Origin: Artocarpus heterophyllus
Lineage: Eukaryota; Streptophyta; Magnoliopsida; Rosales; Moraceae
Length of the DNA: 64,000 nucleotides
Reading direction: 5' to 3'
Assembly (NCBI GenBank): GCA_025403435.1
Contig: CM046341.1
Location: 18,747,460 to 18,811,459 of the forward strand
The notes beneath the pieces were generated by a model. It saw only the letters and a list, made by a program, of their open reading frames with translations. It did no database searches and had not been told where the DNA came from. The position numbers were made by a program, and so were the translations under genes. Of this stretch, positions 35,691 to 47,532 are shown piece by piece (within the stretch, counting starts at the first letter, position 1; each line of letters begins with the position of its first letter).

Positions 35691-35944
35691 TAATACATGT
35701 TAAAGTTTATAAAATCTTATTATAGCTCCGTTTCAAGTTTTAATGTCATCAAACAGAATTTTTTGAGAAGTCATTTTCTGTGGCTTTAGCAAAAGCTGTT
35801 CTAAAGGACCAAAGATCTTGATTAACGTATGAAATACTCTCAAAAACAGTTTTTTGACTCATGAAATCAAAAGCAAATTTCAAAAAGAAATGTGGATAAT
35901 GAGGAAAGGAAAAACTACCTTTGCTTCTCTTAACGAAACAACAG

Positions 35945-36340
35945 GCCATAGAATTTTAGTTGTTCAATGCTCAAAATCAAAAGATCAAGGAAATAAACAT
36001 AATCCAAAATTTTCATTCTTTCAAATTCCTTCATTCACTTCTCTCCAATATTCTCCAAAAAACCAACATAAGCAAAGAAAAAATTTACTAGACTATAAAA
36101 CACAAACTAGTTGTTCAATGCTGTCTATCTCTGTCTATTCTCCAAGGAAAAGTACATGTCAAGAACACAAACTAGACTGATAAAATCTTACTCTAAAACT
36201 TTGTTTTTAAGCATTTTAGTTGTTCAGTACTCCAAGCGCTCAAGGGAATAAATCTAATCCAAACTTTTCCTTCTTTCAAAATTCCTTCATTCATTTCTCA
36301 CCAATTTTCTTCAAGAAACCAACTTAAGCAAAGAAAAATC
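35945..36340. repeat. Duplicated 140-bp segment
   Basis: Sequence beginning ATTTTAGTTGTTCA at about 35952 (through AACCAACATAAGCAAAGAAAA, about 36085) recurs from about 36213 to 36337 with some mismatches, a spaced direct duplication of period about 260 bp. It lies in the putative intron upstream of the copia truncation point. Confidence 0.7.
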
Positions 36341-36344
36341 TTAC

Positions 36345-36970
36345 CTTGAGCAAAGTAAGTCCATCTAAGTGCACAGGCTCCACAGTGTATTTGACAGAAG
36401 ACGAAGCCTATTTCAGCTCAAACACAACAAGAACACCTTAAAATCCCAAAAAGATTCCCAATTTGGCTTCAAAACCCTAACATCAACACACATAGCGCGT
36501 GTGCTATACGCGCTTGAATAACATAAAAGAACTGAGAATATCTCGGTGGAAAGTATTTCGACACAGGGAGGCGGAGGCGGCAAAAGCGCCGCCGGAGAGT
36601 CGAAAAATCCAAAGCCGAAATTGACATTTTCGCAGGAAGAGGAGAGAAGACGAAAGGTTTCCGAACTCCGATTCTGATAATCATATGAAGATGAATGGAA
36701 TCATTTTCAGTGTAATAAGAAGGCGGAGAATAGAAAAAGAAGAAAAGTTTTAAAAATCCCTCAGATAGAAATCCATGGCTTCTGAGTGTGGATAGAAGAA
36801 GAAGATGATGATATCTGGGGAACGAGCCTCAGAGTTTGCCGCCATTGTTGGACGCTCTCCTGCTGTTTCTGAGTTCTTAAAAATTCGCTCGCAGCGGCAG
36901 CAACGTTTGGAGTTCTTCTGGAGGACCAATCAACCGGGTTTTGGGAAAAGTTTAGTAAATAAACCATGAC
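36345..36970 (-). other. Exon-like, GC-richer block; possible 5' end of the methyltransferase locus
   Basis: On the minus strand this block has gene-like composition, several ATG frames (MVYLLNFSQN at 36967, MIIRIGVRKP at 36684) and a good donor, GCTCAAG|GTAAGA, with the exon ending at 36345. No domain was recognised. Strand and position would fit the first exon of the METTL18-like locus whose later exons start at 30984, with the truncated copia lying in the intron between. This is inference only; it could equally be an unrelated gene's 5' UTR. Confidence 0.35.
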
Positions 36971-36999
36971 AGTTTTTAAATTTTCTTTTTAAGCGTTCG

Positions 37000-39744
37000 T
37001 CACCGGACTAATATTTTCAAAAGAACAAAGGAAATAGCGTGTTTTTAAAATTTTTTTAATTAAATAATAGCTTTTAAAATATATATATATATATATTTTT
37101 TTTTATAATATAAATAATTTATACATTATGTAATTAATATTTATTTACACCATAAATAAAAAGACAGATAAACTATTTATATCTTAAATTTATTTATATT
37201 ATTTACATTATAAATAAGAGTAAATAAATTATATACATTATAAATTTATTATTTATTATAAATATTTTTAAAATTTATTATTTATTACAATTAATTTTGT
37301 ATAATTATATTTGCTACAATATCTATTTTTAGGATAGGGGTGGTTAAATATTTTTTAAATTTATTTCCTTATTTTATAGCCTTTTGTCGGGCAAGAATTT
37401 GCATCTAAAAAATTCCATTCCATAGAGTTAAAGACAGGGGTGAGATCATTTTAAAGAGCGAGGTAAGAGAAATGAGAAAAACAGCGCAATTATTTTTTTT
37501 TTTTTCAAGTGTCAATCTGAGCACATGATTCAAAGATTTTGATTACAACAAGGCATAGACGGTGAGTTGATCACCAAAAATAAATAGGACCCTCACCGTT
37601 GTTCGTCGTAGTTGATGTATTAATTGAAATAAAATAATTAAAAAAAGAGAGAAGTTTTAGTTGGGGCACTTAAATTTTCCACCAGTAGAGAATTTTTATT
37701 TGCGGCGTTGAATTTTGATCCGATAGACGATATAATACGATGTCAAAAGTTAAAACTATAGACTTGATTGTACCCTATCTTACTTGATTTCTTCCCCTTT
37801 TTCATATCCGATTTCCCCTCCTCTTTAAAAAAAGCCCCTCACTCAGGCATATCTCCCCACCCATGTTCTTGGTCCACCTTCACCGCCATCAAACAGTCGT
37901 CGTCGGCTCTAGTCTGGACTTGGCCGTGATTTATGTCCTCTTCCGAGTACGGCGACACCCATTACACCCCACCTCCACGCGTCTAGCCACCTGCACTGTC
38001 TCATATGTCGGCCTTCACATCGCTATGCGTCACACCCCCCAGATTGCTTGTCAATGCCATGTGCTAAACGAATCATGGGTCGCAAGACAAAACAGCTCCT
38101 TGCCCACCACACCGTCTTCACCTCACGCCTCACAGCCCTTGGTCCTCTATGAACTCACCACCATCTACAAGCAGCGGTCTCGCGACCCATGGTCTCACGC
38201 CGTCAGTCTTGGGTTTCGCCTTGATTTTTTTCTTTGTATTGTGAAATTAATTGTATTTTTTAAATTAATTTGTGGATTAATATGTTGTATTAGTTGTGAA
38301 AATTAGGTGTGGTTGGTTTAATTTTTTATTTATGATATTAGTTTATAGGTGTTTGGCAGAGTAGTTAGAATTGATGATTACAACTGTTTTTACTGTAGCA
38401 TATAAACATTTTACACTATAGTGATTTTTTTATTATTACTATAGTATATGAGAACTTTACAATATTAATAACAGAAAAAGTGACAGAAACTATAATTTCC
38501 AAATAGGGGGTTAATCTGTATATCAATTTTAATGAGCTTTTAAGAACATTGAACATTGAGCATTGATTTGGTTAAAAATGTTGAGGAAAATGCACAAAGG
38601 ACACTGGAAGTCTTGTTGGGAAAGTCATTGTTGACAGAAATTTTAAACTCGATTAGCAACAAAAATCATCGAAGGTCTGGGCTTAGGTTACTGATGCCGG
38701 TAAGGTTAAAGATAGAGAAAAGATACGGGTAAACAGTTTTGGTTGATTAGCAATGCTCATATGGATCTTGATATTTTGGTTTAGGAAGAGTTGTTTTGTT
38801 TTGGTCATATTATACTTTAAGATAAATTTCACCAATTCTTTTCGAATTATCTCATTTGTATCCATACGTCCCCATACTATAAAACATATGTATTGTACCT
38901 ATGAATTATAATATTTCTTTAAATTCATCCTCTCAACTTTAAAACATATTTTTTTATTGAATTGTTGAATTTTCATTTGGTTTACAAATATATATGATAC
39001 TTAGGGGTTAATATAAATATTCTTTTTACTTTAAAATAACTAATCGGTCAACAAACTCTTGTATATTCTATATTTAGATTACCCACTCAAAAGTGAGAAA
39101 AATATAGAGGAAAAATAAAGAACTACTATAATTCAAATTAGTTTTTTAAAGATTTTAAATAAACTGGTAAATTTATCCTAACAAATATTATTTTATTAAA
39201 AAAACAACACGTTACAAAGTTCAAAAAGTGAATATATAACAATAATATAATTTAAGAGTACAACAAATATATTTTAAAATTTAAGGGTATTTTGATACAA
39301 GCGATATCGTTCAAGAAGAATTTGTAGGAAGAATTTGTAAAAGTTTCCTGTTCTTTATTTTGCTTTACGTGTTTGTTCTTCGAGTTTCTACGCATTTAAT
39401 TATGGGGGTTCTTTTTGGTTTTATATGTTGTATTTGCCTTAAGATCTGCTTTTGCTGAGAAAGATGAACGGTCCTAATGAATGTTTCTTCTCCAATCTTG
39501 CTTTTTTCTTTACTTATTTGTTCATTTGGATTCCATAGACTGCTTTTTTTAAGGGAATTTTAGAATCAAAAAGGGAATTTTTTTGGAAGGCGTAGGAAAC
39601 GGAATTAGGTGTGATTGGATACAACTTTAAGTTCAATAATTGAAAAGACGATCTTTTTTCGTCTATGGTCGTGAAGAAACTGAAAAAGATGTTCATAGAA
39701 TACAATTATTACAAAAATCAGATCAAATAATAAAATTATCCTAA
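37000..39744. other. AT-rich intergenic region with a GC island and a small repeat
   Basis: Contains AT-rich simple sequence at 37030-37330 and a GC-rich island at 37860-38230 whose long open frame lacks any domain. A copy of the small foldback family is at about 38345-38480, and a 33-bp stretch at 37504-37536 recurs at 41373-41405 with one mismatch. No gene is supported. Confidence 0.5.
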
Positions 39745-41000
39745 AATTATACTAGCTATTGCATCATCTGGAATAGCATCATCAATTATTACTTAAAGAA
39801 ATAACTGCATATTTTAAATTTCGAATACCATTATCAGTTGATAAATATTCTATTCACTGTATTAACAAAGGTACTCAATTAGCAAAATTAATTAAAAAAT
39901 CACTTATGCAATGGGACGAAGCACCCATGAATGATAAATATTGTTTTGAAGCATTGGATAAGACACTTCAAGATTTAAAAAAAAAATTTGAACAGCCATT
40001 TGGTGGAATGACTGTTGTTTTAAGTAGTGATTTTCGACAAATTTTTCCCGTTATACTTGCAGGAATAAAAGAACATATAATAGATACAAGTATAAATAAT
40101 TATTATTTGTGGTCACATTTTTAAATTTTAAAACTAACAGGAAACATGATTAAAACATCATAATATTATAGAAGAAAAAATAGAAATTACAAAATTTTCA
40201 AATTGGATATTAATCATTGAAAACGGTACTGCTCAAGGAATAAAATATTTAGAAAATGAATATACCACATGGATTAAAATACCAAAAAAATACATGATAC
40301 ATTATCAATCAAATGCAATTGAAAAGATTTCAATACTAATATATAATGACTTGAACTATTATTTTAACAATATTGAATATCTAAAACAATGAGAAATAAT
40401 AACTCCAAATAATAAAGCAACTGATGACACTAATAATCATATATTATTTTTAATACGTGATGAATTAAAATATTATTGCAGCTATGATATAATAGTATTT
40501 TCATCTAAAAACATAGATGAACTTAATCTTTTATACCCGTAAGAATTGTTACACTCGAAATTTCAACCTAAACTTGGAACTCTTATTATGTTATTAAGAA
40601 AATTAAATGGACTATGCAATGGAACAAGACTTCTTATTACACAATTAACAAATAAAACTATAGAATGATGAATCATAAATTCAAATAACATCAATAAAAA
40701 GGTTTATATTCTAAGAATAGAAATGATTGTACATGAATCTAAATGGCCATTTACATTGAAAAGAGGACAATTTCCTATAAAATTTTCTATGCCATGACAA
40801 TAAATAAAGGCCAAGGACAATGTTTAAATGTAATTGGTCTGTATTTAGAGTAAAATTTTTACGCACGGACAATTATATGTCGCTTTATCAAAAGCTACAA
40901 CGCCAAAAGGATTATATATACTAATTTATGATTCAATGAATAAATATCCAAGTCACATAAAAAAACATTGCGTACGAAAAATTTTTACACAAAATCACTT
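39745..41000 (+). pseudogene. Helitron Pif1-like helicase, C-terminal half
   Basis: Frame pieces read ASSGIAS, TAYFKFRIPL, then SLMQWDEAPMNDKYCFEALD (39905 on), FGGMTVVLSSDFRQIFPV and INNYYLW. After stops come KLGTLIMLLRKLNGLCNGTR, ESKWPFTLKRGQFPI, TINKGQGQ and HGQLYVALSKATTPKGL (to about 40930). These are the Walker B-like DEAPM and later motifs of the Pif1 family as found in Helitron RepHel proteins. The usual GGDFRQ motif is SSDFRQ here. The nucleotide-binding P-loop and all Rep sequence are absent. Many stops: non-functional. Confidence 0.88.
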
Positions 41001-41132
41001 AAAAAAATATATAACAATACTTTTTTTTTTGGTAAAAATACTATGTTAACAATAACTTAGACATATATATTTAATGAAATTATTGAGTCATATACTAAAA
41101 AAATATTTATTATTTTTGATAATTAGAGAAAA

Positions 41133-43409
41133 TGACGACAACCATTCATGCACTTAAGCCAAATGAAGTGTATGGGATTATCTAAGTAATAATTTCTAGA
41201 TTATGGACCAACAATGATTTCACAATAGGACGCATAATAAGTCTTGATTGTCTTTTAATTGATGAAGAGGTAACAATCTTTATACACACTGTCTTACATT
41301 ATTTTTTACTTCATATTGAATCTTACCAAACAATTAACTACTTTATTTCTCTTATTTGCAGCATAAAGCAATTCAAGTATCAATCTGAGCACATGATTCA
41401 AAGACCCTCTAAAAAAATTCAGCTAGGTACAATATATGATATCACTAACTTCTTCGTCAATCAAAACATGCCAAAATATAAAGTTGTACCACACAATGCA
41501 ATGCTTCAATTTGAACATGCAACAACTTTTACTCCAGTTAAAGAAGAACTGCCACATATTCCATTTCATAGATTTTACTTTATTGAATTAATCAACTACA
41601 ATAAAGAATCGATGGCATTAAAATCTTAAGTGGTAATATCTATTACTTACTTTAATAAAGTAAAAGCATTTTTAATTTATCAATATATATTTATAATGCT
41701 TTTATTTTTAGTTGATTTTAGATATTATTAGGATAGTAACAAGTGTCCAAGCAATTGATCAAACAAACATTAACAACAGGACAACCCCAAGCACACTGTA
41801 ATGATACAGAACATAAGATAAACAAAATTCCATACACATTTTATCATAATCATATTGAAAATTATTTAATTAAAACCTACATATTTTTACACCATTTAAC
41901 ATTTTTATTTTAACTTTCTTTATTTTATTTTTTCAACAGAAATGAACAACAACAAGTTACTCTATGGGAGCACAAAGTAGAAAAATTTGATGAAGATGTG
42001 TTGAAATCAATTCAGGGTCCAGTTATAGCAGTTTTTGCAGCAATATCAGTCAAACAATATTTAGCTCTTTCTTCAAAACTTTATTACAACAATTACATAT
42101 ATAAATATAATTCCTAAAAGATACTAATTAATTTAATGTTGAAATTATGGGGACCTCATATGTGTCAAGTACCGCAACAACAATTTTTTATATTAATCTA
42201 GATATACCAAAGACAACAACATTAAAGAAAAGATTATAAAAAAAAAAACACCAAATCAATAAAAAAATTATTCTACTCCAAATTGAAATATATGTTTTAC
42301 CTTTTCATTTAATTTTTTTTACTTTTATATACATAGATTTTCCCACTAGATTCAAAAAATTGACTTCCTACTGGCATCATCAACACCAACACAATCCATC
42401 GAAGACCAAAAATTAGAAAATTGAAAAACAAGTAGTGGGTTGATAACATGGGATCGAAAAAGCAATCAGGTTAGTACTATTAAAACTTATCTTACTTATT
42501 TCATCACCTAAACTAATATAATTTCCTTATTTATATAGAGTGCTAGATTTACAATAAAAGCAACAATAACTAGATTCTCCACAAATCAGGGTTGTTATTA
42601 TAATTTATGTCCCAGATGTTATCAACAACTAAAATAAGTACGTAGTGGTAGGTGGTGTGTAATCATGGCAACTTGAACATAGTGGCCACACCAAGGTAAT
42701 AAAATTTACCAACAATGTGTTCCTAAAATTTCTTTACCCTTACTAATTATAATAAATAACATACTATATTAATTAATTATTAATATATATATTACAGGTA
42801 TAGGTTGAACACACAAAGCGAAGATAATACCAAAAACATAAATATCACCATATTTGGATGTGTTGCATAGGCACTTATCAAAACACTATGCTCCACATTA
42901 ACATTTGTTCAAGGCTAGACTGCTCCATTTATAATCCCACCAAACATTGATTAATTAAGGGGACAAATAAAAAATGTTCAACTTTATTTACAACAAGGCG
43001 GAACACAAATAAATAGAGTTGTTTCAAACATCTTTGAAGATGTCCAGCCTTCAATACCACTGACACAACTCTTAGCCACCACAACAATAGATCTGAAAAC
43101 ACCGGACCTAAAAAACTTGACCATAAGGTAAAACATATTTACTAATTTATATTAAATATCTTTAAAAATCATTTATTATTCTAAATATATATCTTAATAA
43201 CCTTTTATCATTTCAATTTTGAACAAGAAAAACAACTAAATCAATAAGAAAATGTCCAATGACTAGGTAATATAATTACTTTTAAATCCTTTATTTTATG
43301 ATACATATAATTCTAAATTTTGAATTTCTTAATAATTATTTTTATTAATTTTTTGACTTTTTTTTCCAGCGAGGAAGAACCAAAGAAAAGAGGAAAGCAA
43401 AAGCGATAA
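41133..43409 (+). pseudogene. RPA-like single-strand DNA-binding protein of the Helitron, multi-exon, decayed
   Basis: Exon-like blocks with GT/AG borders: 41133-41270 (MTTTIHALKPNEVYGII, LWTNNDFTIGR), 41362-41630 (LGTIYDITNFFV, HIPFHRFYFIEL), 41942-42120 (QVTLWEHKVEKFDEDVLKSI, GPVIAVFAAISVKQY), about 42600-42960 (LCPRCYQQL zinc-ribbon start, YRLNTQSEDNT, ITIFGCVA), 42960-43128, and 43371-43409 (EEEPKKRGKQKR, stop). This follows RPA70: OB folds, then a zinc ribbon in the last OB fold. RPA-like genes accompany Helitrons in plants and are thought to bind single-stranded intermediates. Stops in several blocks mark it as dead. Confidence 0.75.
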
Positions 43410-44920
43410 AACATTGCAAGAAACTTTTCAATATGATATTATATCTATATATATATATGTGTGTGTGTGTGTGTATTTCTACATATAAATAAATTTTGTA
43501 CTATAAAAATTTTCAACTTTTTGTATAACAAAATTATTTCTCGCAACAAAGACTCCAAACATTTTATATTGTAAAAAATTTCAACTTTTTTATAATCCTA
43601 TTTTCACAATAACTTATTTTCGACCTAATCTTGTTTTTGTATTAACAAAATCTGTAATGTTTAGATTATGGCCAAATAATTACATAAAAATGACAAATAA
43701 ATTTGGGCAGACTGTGCTAACAATTGCGTCATATTATATAGAACATGTTAAATCTCAATCTAATACTTAGATAAGCTTAAATCAATTTCTTTTATTTTCT
43801 ATTGACATCCAAAGCTTCAACTCCTATACAATATTTGCTTCTATCTATTTTTAAAATAAAATTCAGACATATTCTTTATAGAACTCACTTTTCATAATAT
43901 CAAAAATTTTATTAACCAAACCCGTCCAAATATGAGTCTGTTACTTTACTTTTTCCTCTCTTCTTTTTATTCTATTATTTGTGTTTTATAAATTAATAAA
44001 CTATTCACTTTTTAATGCTTTAAAACCATTTTATTATATTACTTATCTTTTTATTCTTTTCATACTATAGCTATAAAGCTATAAATTACATGGTAAATTG
44101 AAGCTGTTAAATTTCTAAATAATATAATCTTCATCAATCTTATTAATCTAGAAATTATGACAAATTTTTTTGATCCCAATGGATAAGATTGCTCAAAAGT
44201 TATACATGACTCTTTAAAATAAACAATGTTTGATTTCTTTAATTTAAAACTTTTTAAAATTAAACAACAGAATAAACATTGACTTATACATGATTCCTTG
44301 TTAATTAAAGATACTAAATACAACATCCAGGGTGTTATTCATATTTTTAAAAAAGAGGTCTTTTATTAACAATATAAATTAATCACAATACTTCACTTAT
44401 ATTATTAAGAACTTTTCAATAACAATTATTAAGAAACAAAAAAGAACATAATTAATAAAATACTCCAAATATATTTAACAAAACATATTATAAATAAAAA
44501 TTTAAAAAAAGGGGGAAAAAGATCAAACCTTATGATATGAATACAATTCGGGAAAACAAAAATAAAATGAAAAATAGATAGAACCTTATGATGTGGATAT
44601 ATTTTGAGAGTACAAAGTATTCCATATAATTAGCTATCCAAATCATACATATATAGAAATACAAAAATATTATTAAACAAAAGATCGGATCTTAAATGGA
44701 ATGCGTTTTGAGAGTACTAGGTGTTCCTAATATCAGCCATCTCGATACTAAAATAAATAAATCTAAAAGTTTTAACAACACCATGTCGCAAAACAAATAC
44801 ACAAAAGACAAAATAAAAAACCACATCATATAAGATAGAGCAGTTATTCAAAACACACAAACATCATTGTGAACATACTGTGAGTAAAACCAAAAGATCA
44901 CAAATGAAAATACAAATCTA
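43410..44920. other. AT-rich interior of the Helitron remnant
   Basis: Contains a short (TG)n run at about 43458-43473. No coding region could be supported; the 88-codon minus-strand frame at 44326-44060 is low-complexity Leu/Ile/Lys-rich sequence. Confidence 0.5.
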
Positions 44921-44924
44921 ATGG

Positions 44925-45538
44925 CTGCTTCCTGTTGCCTTTATCCCAATCTAACTTCAAAGTTGCAGTATCAGACTCCAGATCCAACAATTCTTCAACA
45001 GTGAAATAGTAACAAAGATTTGTCTTCCGGACTGTACAATGAAGTTCTCTTCCACAACATAATTTAAAAACTTCAACAAGCCATCATAAAAACTATTAGC
45101 ATTTAAAAAGTCCTAATGGTTTAGAATGAAGGCCCAACAAATTCCCACTAGCAACTATAAACATTTCCTCAAGAGTACCTAAACCACCAGATAGAACTAT
45201 AAAAGCATCAGCAATATTAATCATAACTTCTATACATTCACAGATGCGGCCAACTCTTTTTTTTTAATACCTATAGTCTTCCTATAAAAATTATTGTCAA
45301 CTAAGACTTAAGGCATTATCCCTAGGACATCAGCACCATTAGATTGTGCTGCTATTGAAACGCACCTCATTAGCCCTAAGTTATCTCCTCCATAAGCTAG
45401 GTTAATCTTTCTACGTGCTGAAATTTGTCATCAATGTTATGCGGCTGCTAAATAGACTCTATCTATCCCAGGAGTGGAACCACAGAAGACATAAACAATT
45501 TTGATTTTCCTAGATAAAGAAGAAGAAGAAGAAGACAT
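44925..45538 (-). pseudogene. LOG-type cytokinin riboside 5'-monophosphate phosphoribohydrolase, intronless and decayed
   Basis: Minus strand from 45538 reads MSSSSSSLSRKIKIVYVFCG, STPGIDRVYLAAA, INLAYGGDNLGLM, NGADVLGIMP. After frame changes come [40 protein letters not shown] and GRQIFVT. This follows LOG proteins from the N-terminus through the catalytic PGGxGTxxE loop, here [12 protein letters not shown] enzymes release active cytokinin bases from their nucleotides in the cytosol. There are several stops and at least two frameshifts. Plant LOG genes have several introns, but here the coding order is unbroken, suggesting a retrocopy. It sits inside the Helitron remnant in opposite orientation to the helicase. 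Confidence 0.75.
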
Positions 45539-47531
45539 GTTTGATTCTATAACTATTTTTTTCAAAGTATTTGCTTTTTTTATTTATTTGTTTTTGATTT
45601 TATATCCACTCTACCTAAACTCTACAGTGCTAAATAGATCTTAAAGAAGATAGAAATACATGAGGACAAAAGAGTTGACAATTAGGTGATAAAAATAATC
45701 TAAAAATCTAGGCAAGATATGTGTAGGTAAAAAAAAAAAAAAAACTAGTCTGCACAATTCTTTTAAAAAATGACACATCCTCAGATCAACTTTTGAAAAT
45801 CAAACCTCAAACTATACAACTTTTAACATTATAAAACGAATCTATGAAAATCTAATAAAGACGAATAACACATTGTAAGCGTTTTGACAAAATTAGATTG
45901 GAATGAATCTATAAAAATCTAATAAAAGACAAATAATAGACCGTAAACTTTTTGACAAAATTAAATTCGAACATAAAAAACTGATATTAAAAAAAAATAA
46001 ACTATAGATCCTTTTCAAACACCCTATAAAGACTCAAACTGTACAACTTTTGGCAATAAAAAACAATATTGACAAATTACTGTACACACTATAAGTTTTT
46101 TAACAAAACTAAATTTTTATCTAAGAAACTCACATAAAAAAAATAGAACCTTTTCAAACGCGCTAGAAAGACTCAAACTTTGACAATCGAAAACAAAATC
46201 AACAAATTACTATAGAATATTTGACCAATAAGACACAAATCTTAAAAAATCTAAATAAGATTCAAAAATTCCAAATATATTAGAATACAACATCTAATTT
46301 ATATGATAACATAATCTTTTTAAAAGAAGGCAATAAAATAAAATCAAACACAAACTATCTAACACTTACTGTAATAATTTAATAATAAACTAATATTCAA
46401 AGCACATAAAATATTTTTTCACGATACACTCAAACAACATTTATGAATAAAAATTTGTCCCCATCCAAATTTCTTACAAACTGACAAACAATCTAAATGC
46501 TAGATTCTTTATGTGTCGTCTTTTTGCATAGAATTTGGGCCAAAGTTTAAAAATTACACATTACACATATCCGCTAGGATGATTCTGAAGAGTAGCTTAG
46601 AAGTCATTCAAATTCTCTTTAAAAAGGTTATCTTTATAGAAATAGATTCTCTCTATTTATTGACACAAATCTAGGCTAACTACACTTACCTACGCGAATC
46701 TGTTGCCCACATATGTTACAGCTAGACTTAGTAGCACGGGCTTTTTTTTTTCATCGTAGTAAGACTGGTATCTATATATGGAAGACCAACACTATGATTA
46801 AAGTCATTCGGATGAATGTTTCCCTCAATCAACATCCTTACATCACTAGGAATGTCAAAAACGCATAAGAATCTATAGTCGAGTAATTCTACACTTATAT
46901 TTCTGTCTAAGAATCTTTTTGAGAAAGTGGAAGAAAATATTTTCTCAGATGATGAGATTTTAGATCCATACAAAACCAAAAAAAAAAAAAGATTCTGGAT
47001 AAAATTTAAGTATTTAAAAAAAAAGATTTAGAAAACTAAGGGAAAAAAATAAAGAACAGCCTTCGAATTAAAAAAAAAAAAAGAGTAACAAAATTCTAGA
47101 GAGAAAGAAGAATATCTAAGAACTAGAAAAAAAGAAAGAGTATAGAGAGAAAACACAAAAAATCAAAGCCCTGGTACACAGTAATAAAATTTGTAGGCAT
47201 GTACTAGAACACTGTAATAGATAATGTCAAATCCATGAATGAAAAACTTTACTAGACTGACATAAACTAGACCAACTTTTTTCCTCAAATTTGCCTTAAA
47301 TATTTTAGGTTAGGCTCATATATTTTAAATAGATTATTCTACAACACATTTTAAACATATTATTTATACATATTATTATAATCTTGATAAATTAAAATTT
47401 AGCCCTACAACAATAAAACCTGACTCTACCACTCTATATGTGTACATAAACTAATTGTATATCGCAAGAATTTCCAATTTTATGTTAAATAAACACTATT
47501 TTCCGCCGCAACGCACACGTCCCACTGCTAG
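45539..47531. other. Right part of the Helitron remnant
   Basis: AT-rich DNA with an 83-codon minus-strand frame at 46979-46728 (VELLDYRFLCVFDIPSDVRM, NIHPNDFNHS) that looks like genuine coding sequence but matches no family I recognise; it may be another captured fragment. The proposed 3' terminus is at 47528-47531. Confidence 0.4.
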
Positions 47532-47532
47532 T

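Larger units (their letters stand above)
39745..47531 (+). mobile_element. Helitron remnant, 5'-truncated
   Basis: The C-terminal half of a Pif1-like helicase (39745-41000) is followed by an RPA-like gene (41133-43409), the usual partner pair of plant autonomous Helitrons. The right end is proposed at 47531: a GC-rich tract CCGCCGCAACGCACACG then CTAG, followed by T at 47532. That matches Helitron 3' ends (CTRR next to T, short GC hairpin just inside). No Rep (HUH) domain and no 5' TC end were found, so the left part is missing. About 4 kb between RPA and the 3' end includes a LOG-type pseudogene on the minus strand. Confidence 0.65.

Noticed and set aside
37863..38306. 147-codon open frame in a GC-rich island
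   Set aside because: No domain, no conserved motif, composition typical of a non-coding GC-rich island; no supporting splice or promoter context.
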